A DNA stretch of 64,000 nucleotides, taken from the NCBI GenBank assembly GCA_015067945.1, contig SVLM01000003.1:1-64000 (forward strand). The letters are read 5' to 3'. Made by a program: the position numbers and the translations under genes. The notes beneath the pieces were generated by a model. The model searched no databases. It was not told where the DNA came from and was given only the letters and a program-made list of their open reading frames with translations. Of this stretch, positions 22,706 to 30,846 are shown piece by piece (position 1 is the stretch's first letter; the number at the start of each line of letters is the position of its first letter). The DNA comes from Oscillospiraceae bacterium. GTDB taxonomy: Bacteria > Bacillota > Clostridia > Oscillospirales > Oscillospiraceae.

Positions 22706-23378
22706 ATATGTCCAGTTCAATGGTTTGTAAAGGATCGCACAACAGTTTTGCTGCCCCGGCGTATTGATTTAAGGCCAATTCCGCACTGCGGCGGTAGCCG
22801 TTTACATCATCCTCAGCATAGGGCAAATGCCAAAATACGCAGTTTTTCGGTTTCAGCCTATTCTCCAGACAGGCTCTTCCCTTCTTCAGTGTCAACCATG
22901 GAAAATTCAAAATCGCAAGGTCGATTTGCTTGCCAGACACCGCTTGGAGCAAGGCGTCATCAGCAACGGGGCAATCACCCGGAACCAGAATGTTTTTGCC
23001 TTGCCAAACAATCAAAATACCAAAATGGGGAACATTTTTGAATTGTTCTCCATCGTGGGTTAACGGAAAGAATGTCAGTTCCACGTCCTCGTCAGACAAG
23101 TGGATCTGCTGTGGTATGAGACATTTTGCATCCGGCCAGCGATCTAACGCAGCTTGCACCAAGGCTTTGGAATAATGGTCAGCGTGTTCATGGGTCACGC
23201 AGATCAGTTCCGGAAATACAAAATTGTCATGGGACAGTACACATTTCTCCAGATTTTCATCCAAGGTTGAAAAACCAGAAACCTTCCGATTGTGCAGAGC
23301 ATCGATGAGCAACCGGTGGCTGCCAAGCTGTAATGCTCCGCCGGCGTTGGCACTGAGGGTCAGCTGAATCCGTGCCAT
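22704..23378 (-). CDS. Metallo-beta-lactamase-fold hydrolase
   Basis: The metal motif CVTHEHADHY (HxHxDH) follows a short beta-rich opening (GGALQLGSHRLLIDA). Further metal ligands are likely in FFPLTHDGEQ and VPGDCPVADD. It resembles UlaG-like or phosphodiesterase-like members, but the substrate cannot be told. Its ATG shares one base with the rpe stop (TAATG), so it is coupled to ribulose-phosphate epimerase. A role in sugar phosphate or lactone metabolism is plausible but not shown. Confidence 0.82.
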   Translation of the reverse strand: MARIQLTLSANAGGALQLGSHRLLIDALHNRKVSGFSTLDENLEKCVLSHDNFVFPELICVTHEHADHYSKALVQAALDRWPDAKCLIPQQIHLSDEDVELTFFPLTHDGEQFKNVPHFGILIVWQGKNILVPGDCPVADDALLQAVSGKQIDLAILNFPWLTLKKGRACLENRLKPKNCVFWHLPYAEDDVNGYRRSAELALNQYAGAAKLLCDPLQTIELDI

Positions 23379-24028
23379 TATGCTTCCAACGCCTTGACGA
23401 AGGCAGCCTTGTCCTCACTGCGGAAGAATGCAGAACCGGCAACCAGTACATCCGCACCGTTTTCCTTACAAATTTCCGCAGTAACGGTATCCACGCCACC
23501 GTCCACTTCCAGATGGCAGGCAGGATTAACCTGATCCAGCATCTGCCGCAGCTTCTTCAGCTTCGGCATCATATCAGCCATGAATTTCTGTCCGCCAAAG
23601 CCAGGCTCAACGGTCATAACCAGCACCAAGTCGCATTTGGCAAGATAAGGAGCAATGGCTTCCGCAGGTGTCTTGGGTTTGACCACAATGCCCGGTTTAA
23701 CCCCGAGTGAACGGATCAGATCCAATGTCTTATGGATATTCTCCGGGGAGTCGGACTCCACATGAATGGTCAGATAATCCGCACCGGCCTTGCAGAATGC
23801 TTCCGCATATTTGATGGGGGTATCAATCATCAGGTGCACATCCAGCACCAGATCTGTGATCGGCCGCATGGCCTGAACCAAGGAATATCCAAAGGTGATA
23901 TTTGGTACAAAGTGGCCGTCCATGATATCCACATGGAGCCATTTACAGCCAACATTCTTACACATCTGAAAATCCCGCTGCATATTCATATAATCGCAGG
24001 ACAAAATAGAGGGGGACAAAATTGCCAT
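23378..24028 (-). CDS. rpe: Ribulose-phosphate 3-epimerase
   Basis: Interconverts ribulose 5-phosphate and xylulose 5-phosphate. The TIM barrel signatures are clear: SPSILSCDYMN, HVDIMDGHFVPNITFG, LDVHLMI, VMTVEPGFGGQKF and LEVDGGV. It is 216 residues long, as usual. The start has AAGGAG upstream. It lies between a SIS-domain sugar isomerase and a metallo-hydrolase on the same strand, so the three may form one pentose or hexulose phosphate operon. Confidence 0.95.
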   Translation of the reverse strand: MAILSPSILSCDYMNMQRDFQMCKNVGCKWLHVDIMDGHFVPNITFGYSLVQAMRPITDLVLDVHLMIDTPIKYAEAFCKAGADYLTIHVESDSPENIHKTLDLIRSLGVKPGIVVKPKTPAEAIAPYLAKCDLVLVMTVEPGFGGQKFMADMMPKLKKLRQMLDQVNPACHLEVDGGVDTVTAEICKENGADVLVAGSAFFRSEDKAAFVKALEA

Positions 24029-24043
24029 AACGCTTCTCCTTAC

Positions 24044-24649
24044 TTATCTTTTTTCTTCATTCAGCCGTTTTCCGACGGCCCCACCGGGATGAATCAATGC
24101 AAACTGCTCGGCACGATAGTCGGTCTGCTCGATGACAGCCGCCTGCAAGGCGTGGAAGATCACGCACAGACCGGTCATACTGGTAGTTCCCTGGGCATTC
24201 CATTTATCAGTCTCCCGATTGACAAACTGCTTCAGCACTACATCGGCTCCAAGAGCCAGTGGCGATTCCAAATTTTCTGTAACGGTAATAACGGACACGC
24301 CCTTCGCCTTGCAGATATCAAGAATCGGAAGCAATTCCTCCGTTTTACCGCCCCGGGAGGCAAAGACCATCACATCGCCCTTTTGCAGAAAGCCGGTCGC
24401 ACCATGGACAGCCTCCGCTGGGCTGATAAATCTTGCAGGACGCTCCACGCAGCACATCAGGTGTGCAAAGTGCCGGCAAGCAATGCCGGAGTGACCGCAT
24501 CCGGAAGTGCCGATACGGGGTGCGTTGCTTAAAAGCTCCACCGCACGGGAAAATGCATCCGTATCAAAATATTCCTTCATTTCCAAAATGCAGGCCGCTT
24601 CAATATCGTAGGCCGCTTTTGCCGCCGCCAGGGCCTCTTGGGTAACCAT
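24044..24649 (-). CDS. SIS-domain sugar phosphate isomerase
   Basis: A single SIS domain (IGTSGCGHSGIACRHFAHLM, FASRGGKTEELLPILDICK) ends with LIHPGGAVGKRLNE, which resembles the tail of KpsF/GutQ arabinose-5-phosphate isomerases, here without the CBS domains. ATG 24649 is preceded by AAAGGGGATC; longer in-frame starts lie in the upstream promoter region. Beside rpe it could convert ribulose 5-phosphate to arabinose 5-phosphate, or act as a 6-phospho-3-hexuloisomerase; the substrate is not settled. Confidence 0.82.
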   Translation of the reverse strand: MVTQEALAAAKAAYDIEAACILEMKEYFDTDAFSRAVELLSNAPRIGTSGCGHSGIACRHFAHLMCCVERPARFISPAEAVHGATGFLQKGDVMVFASRGGKTEELLPILDICKAKGVSVITVTENLESPLALGADVVLKQFVNRETDKWNAQGTTSMTGLCVIFHALQAAVIEQTDYRAEQFALIHPGGAVGKRLNEEKR

Positions 24650-24679
24650 AAGCCGATCCCCTTTCTGCAGGTTTCTATT

Positions 24680-24708
24680 ATCATATTTCTTTTTAGGGTT
24701 GATGTCAA
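24680..24708 (-). promoter_or_regulatory. Promoter of the SIS-rpe operon
   Basis: TTGACA, 17 bases, TATGAT on the minus strand, about 35 bases upstream of the chosen ATG. Confidence 0.75.
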
Positions 24709-24719
24709 TCCTTTTTGCA

Positions 24720-24750
24720 AAAGGAAACCGCCCGGTTTGCCGGGCGGTGT
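24720..24750 (-). terminator. Terminator of the membrane-anchored gene at 24754
   Basis: A 9-bp GC stem (24727-24735 with 24740-24748), followed on the minus strand by TTTCCTTTT. Confidence 0.75.
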
Positions 24751-24753
24751 GAC

Positions 24754-25422
24754 TCATTTCCAATTGAGAATATAGTTCCAGAATTCGTGGCAACGATCCA
24801 GATACTTCGTATTGTTGATAAAACAGATGTACAGCTCTTTCCGGTTGGTAACACAATCCTTGGCAAAATCGGTATCGGAGATATTGACCGCATAGGCAAC
24901 CTCACTGCCATCCTGCAATGTGGTTATGAGCAGCTTATCCTGCCATTGTGCCAGCTCTGCTTCGGTAAAGAATGTGCGAAGATCGATACAGATATCCGGA
25001 TCCAGCATCATTTCCATGGCAACCTTATCGCCCATGATATAGTCGAGAGACGCATCCGAGCAATAGGCAACAATCTGATCCCGGGTGGCTTTGCTGGTTT
25101 CTGCGGCACTGTTCAGGGTGGTGTTGTAAATTCCTGAGATCAGCTGCACTTCCTGCTTGCCGGTGCCGCCAAGAACACCAAGGTAATCGTCGGTCAGATA
25201 AGCCGTGCCATCCTCGCTCAGCTCGGTGTTCACCACGAAACCGCAGAACATCACATCCGGTTTCGTTAGGAAGGCCACCAGCAAACCGATAACGAGGAAG
25301 GCTAAAACAGCCACGATAATAATCAATTCCTTATTGTATGTCCAAATGTGATCGACCTTCTCACCGAATGTCATGGGTTCAAGGTCAATCTTCAGCTGCC
25401 GAAAATATTCCTTTAATTTCAT
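24754..25422 (-). CDS. Membrane-anchored protein of unknown function
   Basis: A 222-residue protein with a basic cytosolic N terminus (MKLKEYFRQLKIDLEPM), one transmembrane helix near residues 33-55 (ELIIIVAVLAFLVIGLLVAF) and an extracytoplasmic domain (YLTDDYLGVLGGTGKQEVQL, AYCSDASLDYIMGDKVAMEM). The chosen ATG is at the KLKEYF boundary, with a purine-rich GGCAGGCG before it. The domain has a mixed alpha/beta look; I do not recognise the family. It has its own terminator and no obvious functional neighbour. Confidence 0.75.
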   Translation of the reverse strand: MKLKEYFRQLKIDLEPMTFGEKVDHIWTYNKELIIIVAVLAFLVIGLLVAFLTKPDVMFCGFVVNTELSEDGTAYLTDDYLGVLGGTGKQEVQLISGIYNTTLNSAAETSKATRDQIVAYCSDASLDYIMGDKVAMEMMLDPDICIDLRTFFTEAELAQWQDKLLITTLQDGSEVAYAVNISDTDFAKDCVTNRKELYICFINNTKYLDRCHEFWNYILNWK

Positions 25423-25522
25423 AAATACGCCTGCCTTTATGTGTGTCATATTTCGTGATCAGTATACCACAAACAAGTGAGCATAATGTAAAGAAACTGT
25501 AAAAAATAGGGGTAAATTGACA

Positions 25523-26353
25523 TTAAATTGTATCTTTCAGCCATTTTGCCGCATCTGCCAGCCATGCATGAGCCTCACTGGCCGGAGGCTTCAGGGTGGT
25601 GCAGGTTTGGTCGTCCGCGGTGGCAAGACCATGGGCACCCAAAGGATAGATTCGCATAGAAAACGGAATCTTGTTTTCCGCAAGGGCCTGTGCATACAGA
25701 AGGCTGTTCATCACCGGCACCAGCTCATCGGCAGCGGTGTGCCACAGGAATGTGGGCGGTGTGCGATGCGTTACCTTATTATGCAGGGAGAATTTCTCCA
25801 CATCCGCGGCGGTAGGAACCTCGTGGCCGGATACATTACTGATGCTGCCAGCATGGCAATAAGCAGGGTCTGCAGTAATTACCGGATAGGTCAGCACACA
25901 GGCATTGACCGGTTTGCTGACCGGCAGAACCTCCCGCACCTCAGGAATATCGTAGCAATTGGCATAGTGGCATGCCAGATGACCGCCTGCAGAGAAGCCC
26001 ATAATGGCGATCCTGCTGGTATCCACGCCCCATTTTTCCCCATTGGCATGAATCAGCTCCATTGCTGCCGCTGCTTCGCGAATCTGCGTAGGAAAGTGAT
26101 GCGGGGCAACGGAATAGGTCAAGACAAACACATGGAAACCCCAGGGCAGAAAATTCATTGCCATGGGCTCTGCCTCACGGGCACTGACAAAAGCGTAACC
26201 GCCGCCGGGGCAGACCAAAATCGCAGGCAGCAATTTATCTTTACGGTTGATCTCCGGATTCATGTCCAGCAGATAAGTCGTCAGTGTAGGATCGCAGCCG
26301 TTCTCGCCTAAAAACGGGAAATGCTCCTTCATATGAATAATTTCGTGAATCAT
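25523..26353 (-). CDS. Alpha/beta hydrolase, acetylesterase type
   Basis: The protein shows the oxyanion loop VCPGGGYAFVSAREAEP, the nucleophile elbow IMGFSAGGHLACH, and Asp and His in HTAADELVPV and PLGAHGLATAD. The HGGG-like loop and GFSAGGH resemble xylan or carbohydrate acetylesterases (BD-FAE and CE-like) more than lipases. It is 276 residues long and cytosolic, with no signal peptide. It is 11 bases from an HD-domain gene on the same strand, probably the second gene of an operon. The substrate is unknown. Confidence 0.85.
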   Translation of the reverse strand: MIHEIIHMKEHFPFLGENGCDPTLTTYLLDMNPEINRKDKLLPAILVCPGGGYAFVSAREAEPMAMNFLPWGFHVFVLTYSVAPHHFPTQIREAAAAMELIHANGEKWGVDTSRIAIMGFSAGGHLACHYANCYDIPEVREVLPVSKPVNACVLTYPVITADPAYCHAGSISNVSGHEVPTAADVEKFSLHNKVTHRTPPTFLWHTAADELVPVMNSLLYAQALAENKIPFSMRIYPLGAHGLATADDQTCTTLKPPASEAHAWLADAAKWLKDTI

Positions 26354-26364
26354 AACAAACTCCT

Positions 26365-27021
26365 TTACAGCATACTCTGCCCATTGATCGTCAGCTTAAA
26401 TTCCAAACCGAGGGCCTTTGCCGCCTGACGGCAAAGATTCATCCGGTTCATAAAGATTTCGAAGTAATCCATCACCGGACTAAACTGCGTATCGACGGTG
26501 AGCTCCAGGATAACCTGAGTTTGTTCTGCATTGACATCTAGATGGGATTTGGTAACGGAATAGTTTACCCGGTCGTGAATATCAAAGGTCACCGTTTGCT
26601 TGCTACGCACCCGGCTGCGTCGGACATCGGACTTATCTGCCAAAATCAATGCCGCAGCCACCGCACTTACCGGAACACCCGTGCCCTCGTCATGATTTCC
26701 AATCGCACTGACGATAACCGCTATTTCCTCAGGTGCAAAGCCCATTCTGTCCAGCAGACGGAAGGCCATCACCGCACCACTTTGGCTATGCTCAGAGCGA
26801 TTTACAACATTGCCAATGTCATGCATATATCCGGCAATTTTGGCCAGCTCTACCGTACGCTGAGGATAGTGCAGCGTCTGCAAAAGGCTCCCCGCGGTTT
26901 GCGCCACCTTTGTCACATGAGCAAAGCTGTGCTCTGTATAGCCCAACACCTCCAATGTGGCATCCGCGTGAGTGATATAGGTATTGATGGCAGGATCCTT
27001 TTTAATCATTTCATAGGTCAT
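26365..27021 (-). CDS. HD-domain metal-dependent phosphohydrolase
   Basis: The metal ligands are seen in HSFAHVTKVAQT, AGYMHDIGN and SAIGNHDEGTG, with the late Asp in LILADKSDVRRS. The C-terminal part (VNYSVTKSHLDV, VILELTVDTQFSP) is a second, less familiar domain. The ATG at 27021 is preferred because GGAG lies 9 bases upstream; the ATG at 27027 is too close to that site. Many HD proteins hydrolyse nucleotides or cyclic nucleotides; the substrate is not evident. It is the first gene of a two-gene operon with the esterase. Confidence 0.85.
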   Translation of the reverse strand: MTYEMIKKDPAINTYITHADATLEVLGYTEHSFAHVTKVAQTAGSLLQTLHYPQRTVELAKIAGYMHDIGNVVNRSEHSQSGAVMAFRLLDRMGFAPEEIAVIVSAIGNHDEGTGVPVSAVAAALILADKSDVRRSRVRSKQTVTFDIHDRVNYSVTKSHLDVNAEQTQVILELTVDTQFSPVMDYFEIFMNRMNLCRQAAKALGLEFKLTINGQSML

Positions 27022-27052
27022 ATACATTTACTCCAATTTAAAATATACATGT

Positions 27053-27081
27053 AGTATACCTCTTTCCTTGCAACTGTGCAA
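27053..27081 (-). promoter_or_regulatory. Promoter of the HD-esterase operon
   Basis: TTGCAC, 17 bases, TATACT on the minus strand. Confidence 0.7.
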
Positions 27082-27112
27082 TACGGAAAGAAAATAAATT
27101 TCCATGTAGCTA

Positions 27113-27141
27113 TTGCAAAAAATTGTCGAATATGGTATTCT
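27113..27141 (+). promoter_or_regulatory. Promoter of the second YwaF-family gene
   Basis: TTGCAA, 17 bases, TATTCT. It is divergent from the HD-esterase promoter. Confidence 0.65.
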
Positions 27142-27167
27142 GCAAAAAACGCTGGAGGTACAACATT

Positions 27168-27965
27168 ATGATAGAGTTCAATTCCGCCCTGCGAGAATTT
27201 TTTGCATGGACAGCCTGGTCCATGCAAAGGCCCCCGGCATATGGGGCCTTTCATCTGACTTTTACATTTGTAGGACTGGCAATTTCCATACTGGCAGCCC
27301 GAATGCTGCGAAAGATCGGCGATCGCGGCAATCGGATTCTGCTGATCAGCTGCGGTGTGTTCCTGCTGGTGTGTGAGGTATACAAGCAGCTGTTTTACTA
27401 CTATTACATCGGTGGCGAACATTACCAGTGGTGGATCTTCCCCTTCCAAATGTGCAGCGTTCCCATGTATCTTTGCCTCATTGCACCTCTGCTCAAGCCG
27501 GGAAAGGTGCAAAAAGCGATGTATAGTTTTATGATGCTATACAATCTGTTGGGCGGATTCATGGCTTTTGTTGAGCCCTCCGGCATTGTCCACGAATACT
27601 GGACCCTGACACTTCATGCCTTTATCTGGCACATGTGCCTGGTGTTTATCGGACTGTATCTGGCAATGTCCGACCGCGGTGGTAAACAGATGAAAGATTA
27701 CCGCTCGGCATCGTACACCTTTGTGGCACTTTGTGTGATTGCCTTCTGCATTAATCTGGCTCTTCGTGATGTTTCCGGAGGCAGCGTAAATATGTTTTTT
27801 GTAGGTCCGAGCAATTCTTCTTTGATTGTATTTAAGCAAATCTCCGAGGCAGCAGGTTGGTATGTCAGTACGCTGTTGTATATCCCCACCGTATGCCTCG
27901 GTTCTTTTTTGATCTTTCTTCCCTTCCACCTGCATCACAAAAAACGCACCGCCGTAACTGTATAA
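27168..27965 (+). CDS. YwaF/TIGR02206-family integral membrane protein, copy 2
   Basis: A 265-residue membrane protein with about six helices. It shares VCEVYKQLF and YQWWIFPFQMCSVPMYLCL with the copy at 12470 and opens the same way (IEFNSALREFFAWTAW beside EFLRSVFQMLDAS). GGAGG stands before ATG 27168; an earlier in-frame ATG at 27123 overlaps the promoter. The two copies are only moderately similar, so this is an old paralogue pair. No function is known for the family. A terminator follows. Confidence 0.85.
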   Translation: MIEFNSALREFFAWTAWSMQRPPAYGAFHLTFTFVGLAISILAARMLRKIGDRGNRILLISCGVFLLVCEVYKQLFYYYYIGGEHYQWWIFPFQMCSVPMYLCLIAPLLKPGKVQKAMYSFMMLYNLLGGFMAFVEPSGIVHEYWTLTLHAFIWHMCLVFIGLYLAMSDRGGKQMKDYRSASYTFVALCVIAFCINLALRDVSGGSVNMFFVGPSNSSLIVFKQISEAAGWYVSTLLYIPTVCLGSFLIFLPFHLHHKKRTAVTV

Positions 27966-27968
27966 GCA

Positions 27969-28008
27969 CAGCCCTGCGAACGCATGCTTCGCAGGGCTGC
28001 AATTTTTA
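27969..28008 (+). terminator. Terminator of the second YwaF-family gene
   Basis: A 12-bp stem (27969-27980 with 27988-27999), then CAATTTTTATT. It runs up to the glmS stop. Confidence 0.8.
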
Positions 28009-29847
28009 TTCAACTGTAACGGACTTTGCCAGGTTACGGGGCTTATCAACATCGCAGCCACGGTTGACGGCAATGTAGTAACCCAGCAGCTGCAGCGGGA
28101 TGATATTCAGGCTGGGCTGAACCATGGGATCGGTAGAAGGCACGGCGATGACGCTCTGGGCCTGCTTAGCTGCCTCATCCGCCAATTCCTCCAGCGTCAC
28201 ACACAGAACATCCGCACCCCGGGCACGAACCTCCCGGACATTGGCGATGGTCTTGTCGAACAGCTCACGAATGGTAGCCAGGGCAACGACCATGTAGCCA
28301 TCCTCGATCAAGGACAGAGGACCGTGCTTCAGCTCTCCGGCAGGATAGCACTCGCTGTGGATATAGGCGACTTCCTTCAGCTTCAGGCTGCCTTCCAGGC
28401 AGGTTGCACCATCCAGATTGCGGCCAATATAGAACGCATTATTGTGCTTGGTCAAACGCTTGGCATAGTTTTTTACTTCTTCCACACGCTCGTCTGTCAA
28501 CAAGGAAGCCACCTGATCAGGCAGATTCTCCAGGGCAGCGACCCAACCGGCATAGGTTGCATCGTCCACCTTGCCCAGGGTCTTGGCCATATGCATGGTC
28601 AGCAGATATACCACTGCCAGCTGGGTGGTAAAACCCTTGGTGGTAGCAACGGCAATTTCAGGGCCGGCACAGGTATAGATCGTTTGATCCGCAGCCTTGG
28701 CAATGGCAGAACCCACCACATTGATAATACCCAGCGTTCTGGCTCCGCGACGCTTGGCTTCCCGGACTGCCTCCAAAGTGTCCGCAGTCTCACCGGACTG
28801 ACTGATGGCAATGACCAGGGACTTATCATCCAGTACAGGGTCGCAGTAGCGGAATTCCGAGGCCATCATGATCTCGGTTGTGATCCGGCAGTACTTCTCA
28901 ATGATATATTTGGCCACACCGGCGGCGTAATAGGCGGAACCGCAGGCCACGAAGGTGATTTTGTTCAAACCTCTCAAGTATTCCTCAGACAGATCGATAC
29001 CGTCCAAATAAACCTTCCCGTCCTTCAGGCGGGGGCCGATGGTATCCCGCAGTGCCTTGGGCTGTTCAAAGATTTCCTTGAGCATGAAGTGGTCATAGCC
29101 ACCACGCTCAGCAGCGGAAATGCTCCATGTGATGGTTTCTTTCTTCTTCTGAATGGGATTACCAAGAGAATCAAAGAATTCCACGCTGCCAGAATCAAAG
29201 ACAACCATTTCGCCGTCGTTCAAATAAGCTACCGTTTGGGTATGCTTTAGAATGGCCGGCACATCGGATGCAATAAAGTTCTCTCCTTCGCCAAAGCCAA
29301 AGATCAAGGGAGAATTCTTCTTAACAGCCACAATGCGGTCAGGGTTATCCACGCTCAGGATGCCCAAAGCGTAGCTACCCTCCAGCCGGGCGATGGTCTT
29401 ACGGGTCGCATCGAGCAAGTCACCGGACTGGTCGTAATAAATGCCGATCATGGTCGCCACCACTTCCGTATCCGTCTCGGAACGGAACAGAATACCGGCC
29501 TCTTCCAGCTCCTGGCGCAGGCGGGATTCATTTTCGATAATGCCATTGTGGACAATGGCGATTTTACCGGAATCGGACAGATGAGGGTGGCTATTGATAT
29601 CAGAAGGTGCTCCGTGGGTTGCCCAACGGGTATGGCCGATGCCAACAACACCCTTAACGGCATTGCCACCGTCGGTCTTGTCGCTCAAAATCTGCAAACG
29701 GCCCTTGCTCTTGGCAACATGGAACGCATTCTTGGTATGGACACAGATACCGGCACTGTCGTAGCCACGGTATTCCAGCTTAGACAGTCCTTCGATGAGG
29801 ATAGGGGCAGCCTGACGGTTGCCTGCATAACCAACAATTCCGCACAT
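28006..29847 (-). CDS. glmS: Glutamine-fructose-6-phosphate aminotransferase (isomerizing)
   Basis: Makes glucosamine 6-phosphate for peptidoglycan. MCGIVGYAGN gives the Cys2 nucleophile of the glutaminase domain, with HTRWATHGAPSDINSHPH and HNGIIENESRLR. Two SIS domains follow (ISQSGETADTLEAVREAKRR and GGFTTQ-type loops), and the C terminus DKPRNLAKSVTVE is the typical tail. It is 613 residues long, as usual. GGAGG is in place. Only about 100 bases separate it from the dprA end. They contain a normal promoter but not the conserved glmS ribozyme core. Confidence 0.96.
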   Translation of the reverse strand: MCGIVGYAGNRQAAPILIEGLSKLEYRGYDSAGICVHTKNAFHVAKSKGRLQILSDKTDGGNAVKGVVGIGHTRWATHGAPSDINSHPHLSDSGKIAIVHNGIIENESRLRQELEEAGILFRSETDTEVVATMIGIYYDQSGDLLDATRKTIARLEGSYALGILSVDNPDRIVAVKKNSPLIFGFGEGENFIASDVPAILKHTQTVAYLNDGEMVVFDSGSVEFFDSLGNPIQKKKETITWSISAAERGGYDHFMLKEIFEQPKALRDTIGPRLKDGKVYLDGIDLSEEYLRGLNKITFVACGSAYYAAGVAKYIIEKYCRITTEIMMASEFRYCDPVLDDKSLVIAISQSGETADTLEAVREAKRRGARTLGIINVVGSAIAKAADQTIYTCAGPEIAVATTKGFTTQLAVVYLLTMHMAKTLGKVDDATYAGWVAALENLPDQVASLLTDERVEEVKNYAKRLTKHNNAFYIGRNLDGATCLEGSLKLKEVAYIHSECYPAGELKHGPLSLIEDGYMVVALATIRELFDKTIANVREVRARGADVLCVTLEELADEAAKQAQSVIAVPSTDPMVQPSLNIIPLQLLGYYIAVNRGCDVDKPRNLAKSVTVE

Positions 29848-29882
29848 GGAATAGTCCTCCTACTAACAAATTTGCTTTTTAC

Positions 29883-29911
29883 ATTTTACACTATTTTTGT
29901 ATCATTTTCAA
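29883..29911 (-). promoter_or_regulatory. Promoter of glmS
   Basis: TTGAAA, 17 bases, TAAAAT on the minus strand, about 35 bases from the start codon. Confidence 0.7.
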
Positions 29912-29926
29912 CTCTTTTGAGAAAAA

Positions 29927-29966
29927 TTTTTGACCAATAAGCAAGTTTTTTCTTATTGGTCAAAAA
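29927..29966 (-). terminator. Terminator overlapping the dprA end
   Basis: A 15-bp perfect stem (29927-29941 with 29952-29966). The upstream arm contains the last dprA codons and the stop, and a T run follows on the minus strand. Confidence 0.8.
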
Positions 29967-30846
29967 GACTAATGGCATTTGATGTTAAACCTGACAGATC
30001 CTGTAAATCTGCTCCTTCTACCGGTGTGGCCCCCATCTGTATCAGGTTGGTTGCACCGGCACTGCTGTCATTGAAGCAAAATACGTTGCTCCAACCGAAT
30101 CGCAGATTTTTTACCGTACCGTCCCAGGTGCCGCCGCGTCCGTCGGTAACCTGTGCAACAAAGGTCTTATCTGCCAAACCATGGATCACCCGGTTGCGGC
30201 TTAATGCTCTTTGGGCGGTAAAAGGCAGATCAAAGCCATCTTCCGCCAGATACAGCAAATTTTCAAGAACGGGATATTTCTCCAACTCATCTGCCAGCAC
30301 GCTGATAACCCTTCCACCGGCCTGCAGGCAGGCATTTTGGGCGGTTTTGTCAGCACCCCGGGCATTGCCCGAAACCAGAACATAACCTTGCCGTGCCGCA
30401 TCTATGCCTACCTGCCGTGCAAAAGCTGCATTTTCCGCATTCAGCTCCCGGCTGCCGACCAAAGCGATCATGGGCTGTTTCAGCAAGGACAAATCCCCCT
30501 TTGCCCAAAGGCTTCCGGGACTGTCCAGACCCAGGCTCTTGCGGAGCTTTAGAGGATAGGCATCGTGCAAACGGCTGATGCTTTGGCAGCCTGCACGGTT
30601 GCAGCGGTATAAGTAATGCTTCAAAAGATCCTCCTGCGAAAGCAGTGCAAGGATCCGCTCAGCAAAGGCAGAACCGTAACCAAGGGATACGACGTCTTCT
30701 TTCGTCAACTCCCGATCTTCCATTTTCATTTCCGTCTGGGAAACCCGCTTGGCAAGGGTGCGGAATTGGGCTGTGGTAAGCACTTGCCGCTGGGGATCGC
30801 CCAGTGGGCAGGTCAGCAGCAGGAATCCCTGCTCGACCCCTCTCAT
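29953..30846 (-). CDS. dprA: DprA-like DNA-processing protein
   Basis: The C-terminal Rossmann domain shows the DprA/LOG features: ALVGSRELNAENAAFARQ, VSGNARGADKTAQNACL and VISVLADELEKYPVLEN, then the Arg-rich ALSRNRVIHGLAD. The N-terminal part is divergent and there is no C-terminal winged helix, so it is a shorter, atypical member. DprA loads RecA on incoming single strands. The start overlaps the DEAD-box helicase stop by four bases. A competence role is uncertain because no com genes are visible. Confidence 0.8.
   Translation of the reverse strand: MRGVEQGFLLLTCPLGDPQRQVLTTAQFRTLAKRVSQTEMKMEDRELTKEDVVSLGYGSAFAERILALLSQEDLLKHYLYRCNRAGCQSISRLHDAYPLKLRKSLGLDSPGSLWAKGDLSLLKQPMIALVGSRELNAENAAFARQVGIDAARQGYVLVSGNARGADKTAQNACLQAGGRVISVLADELEKYPVLENLLYLAEDGFDLPFTAQRALSRNRVIHGLADKTFVAQVTDGRGGTWDGTVKNLRFGWSNVFCFNDSSAGATNLIQMGATPVEGADLQDLSGLTSNAISLFDQ

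Noticed and set aside
29848..29952. Possible glmS ribozyme
   Set aside because: The leader is too short and lacks the conserved core; a normal promoter fills the space.
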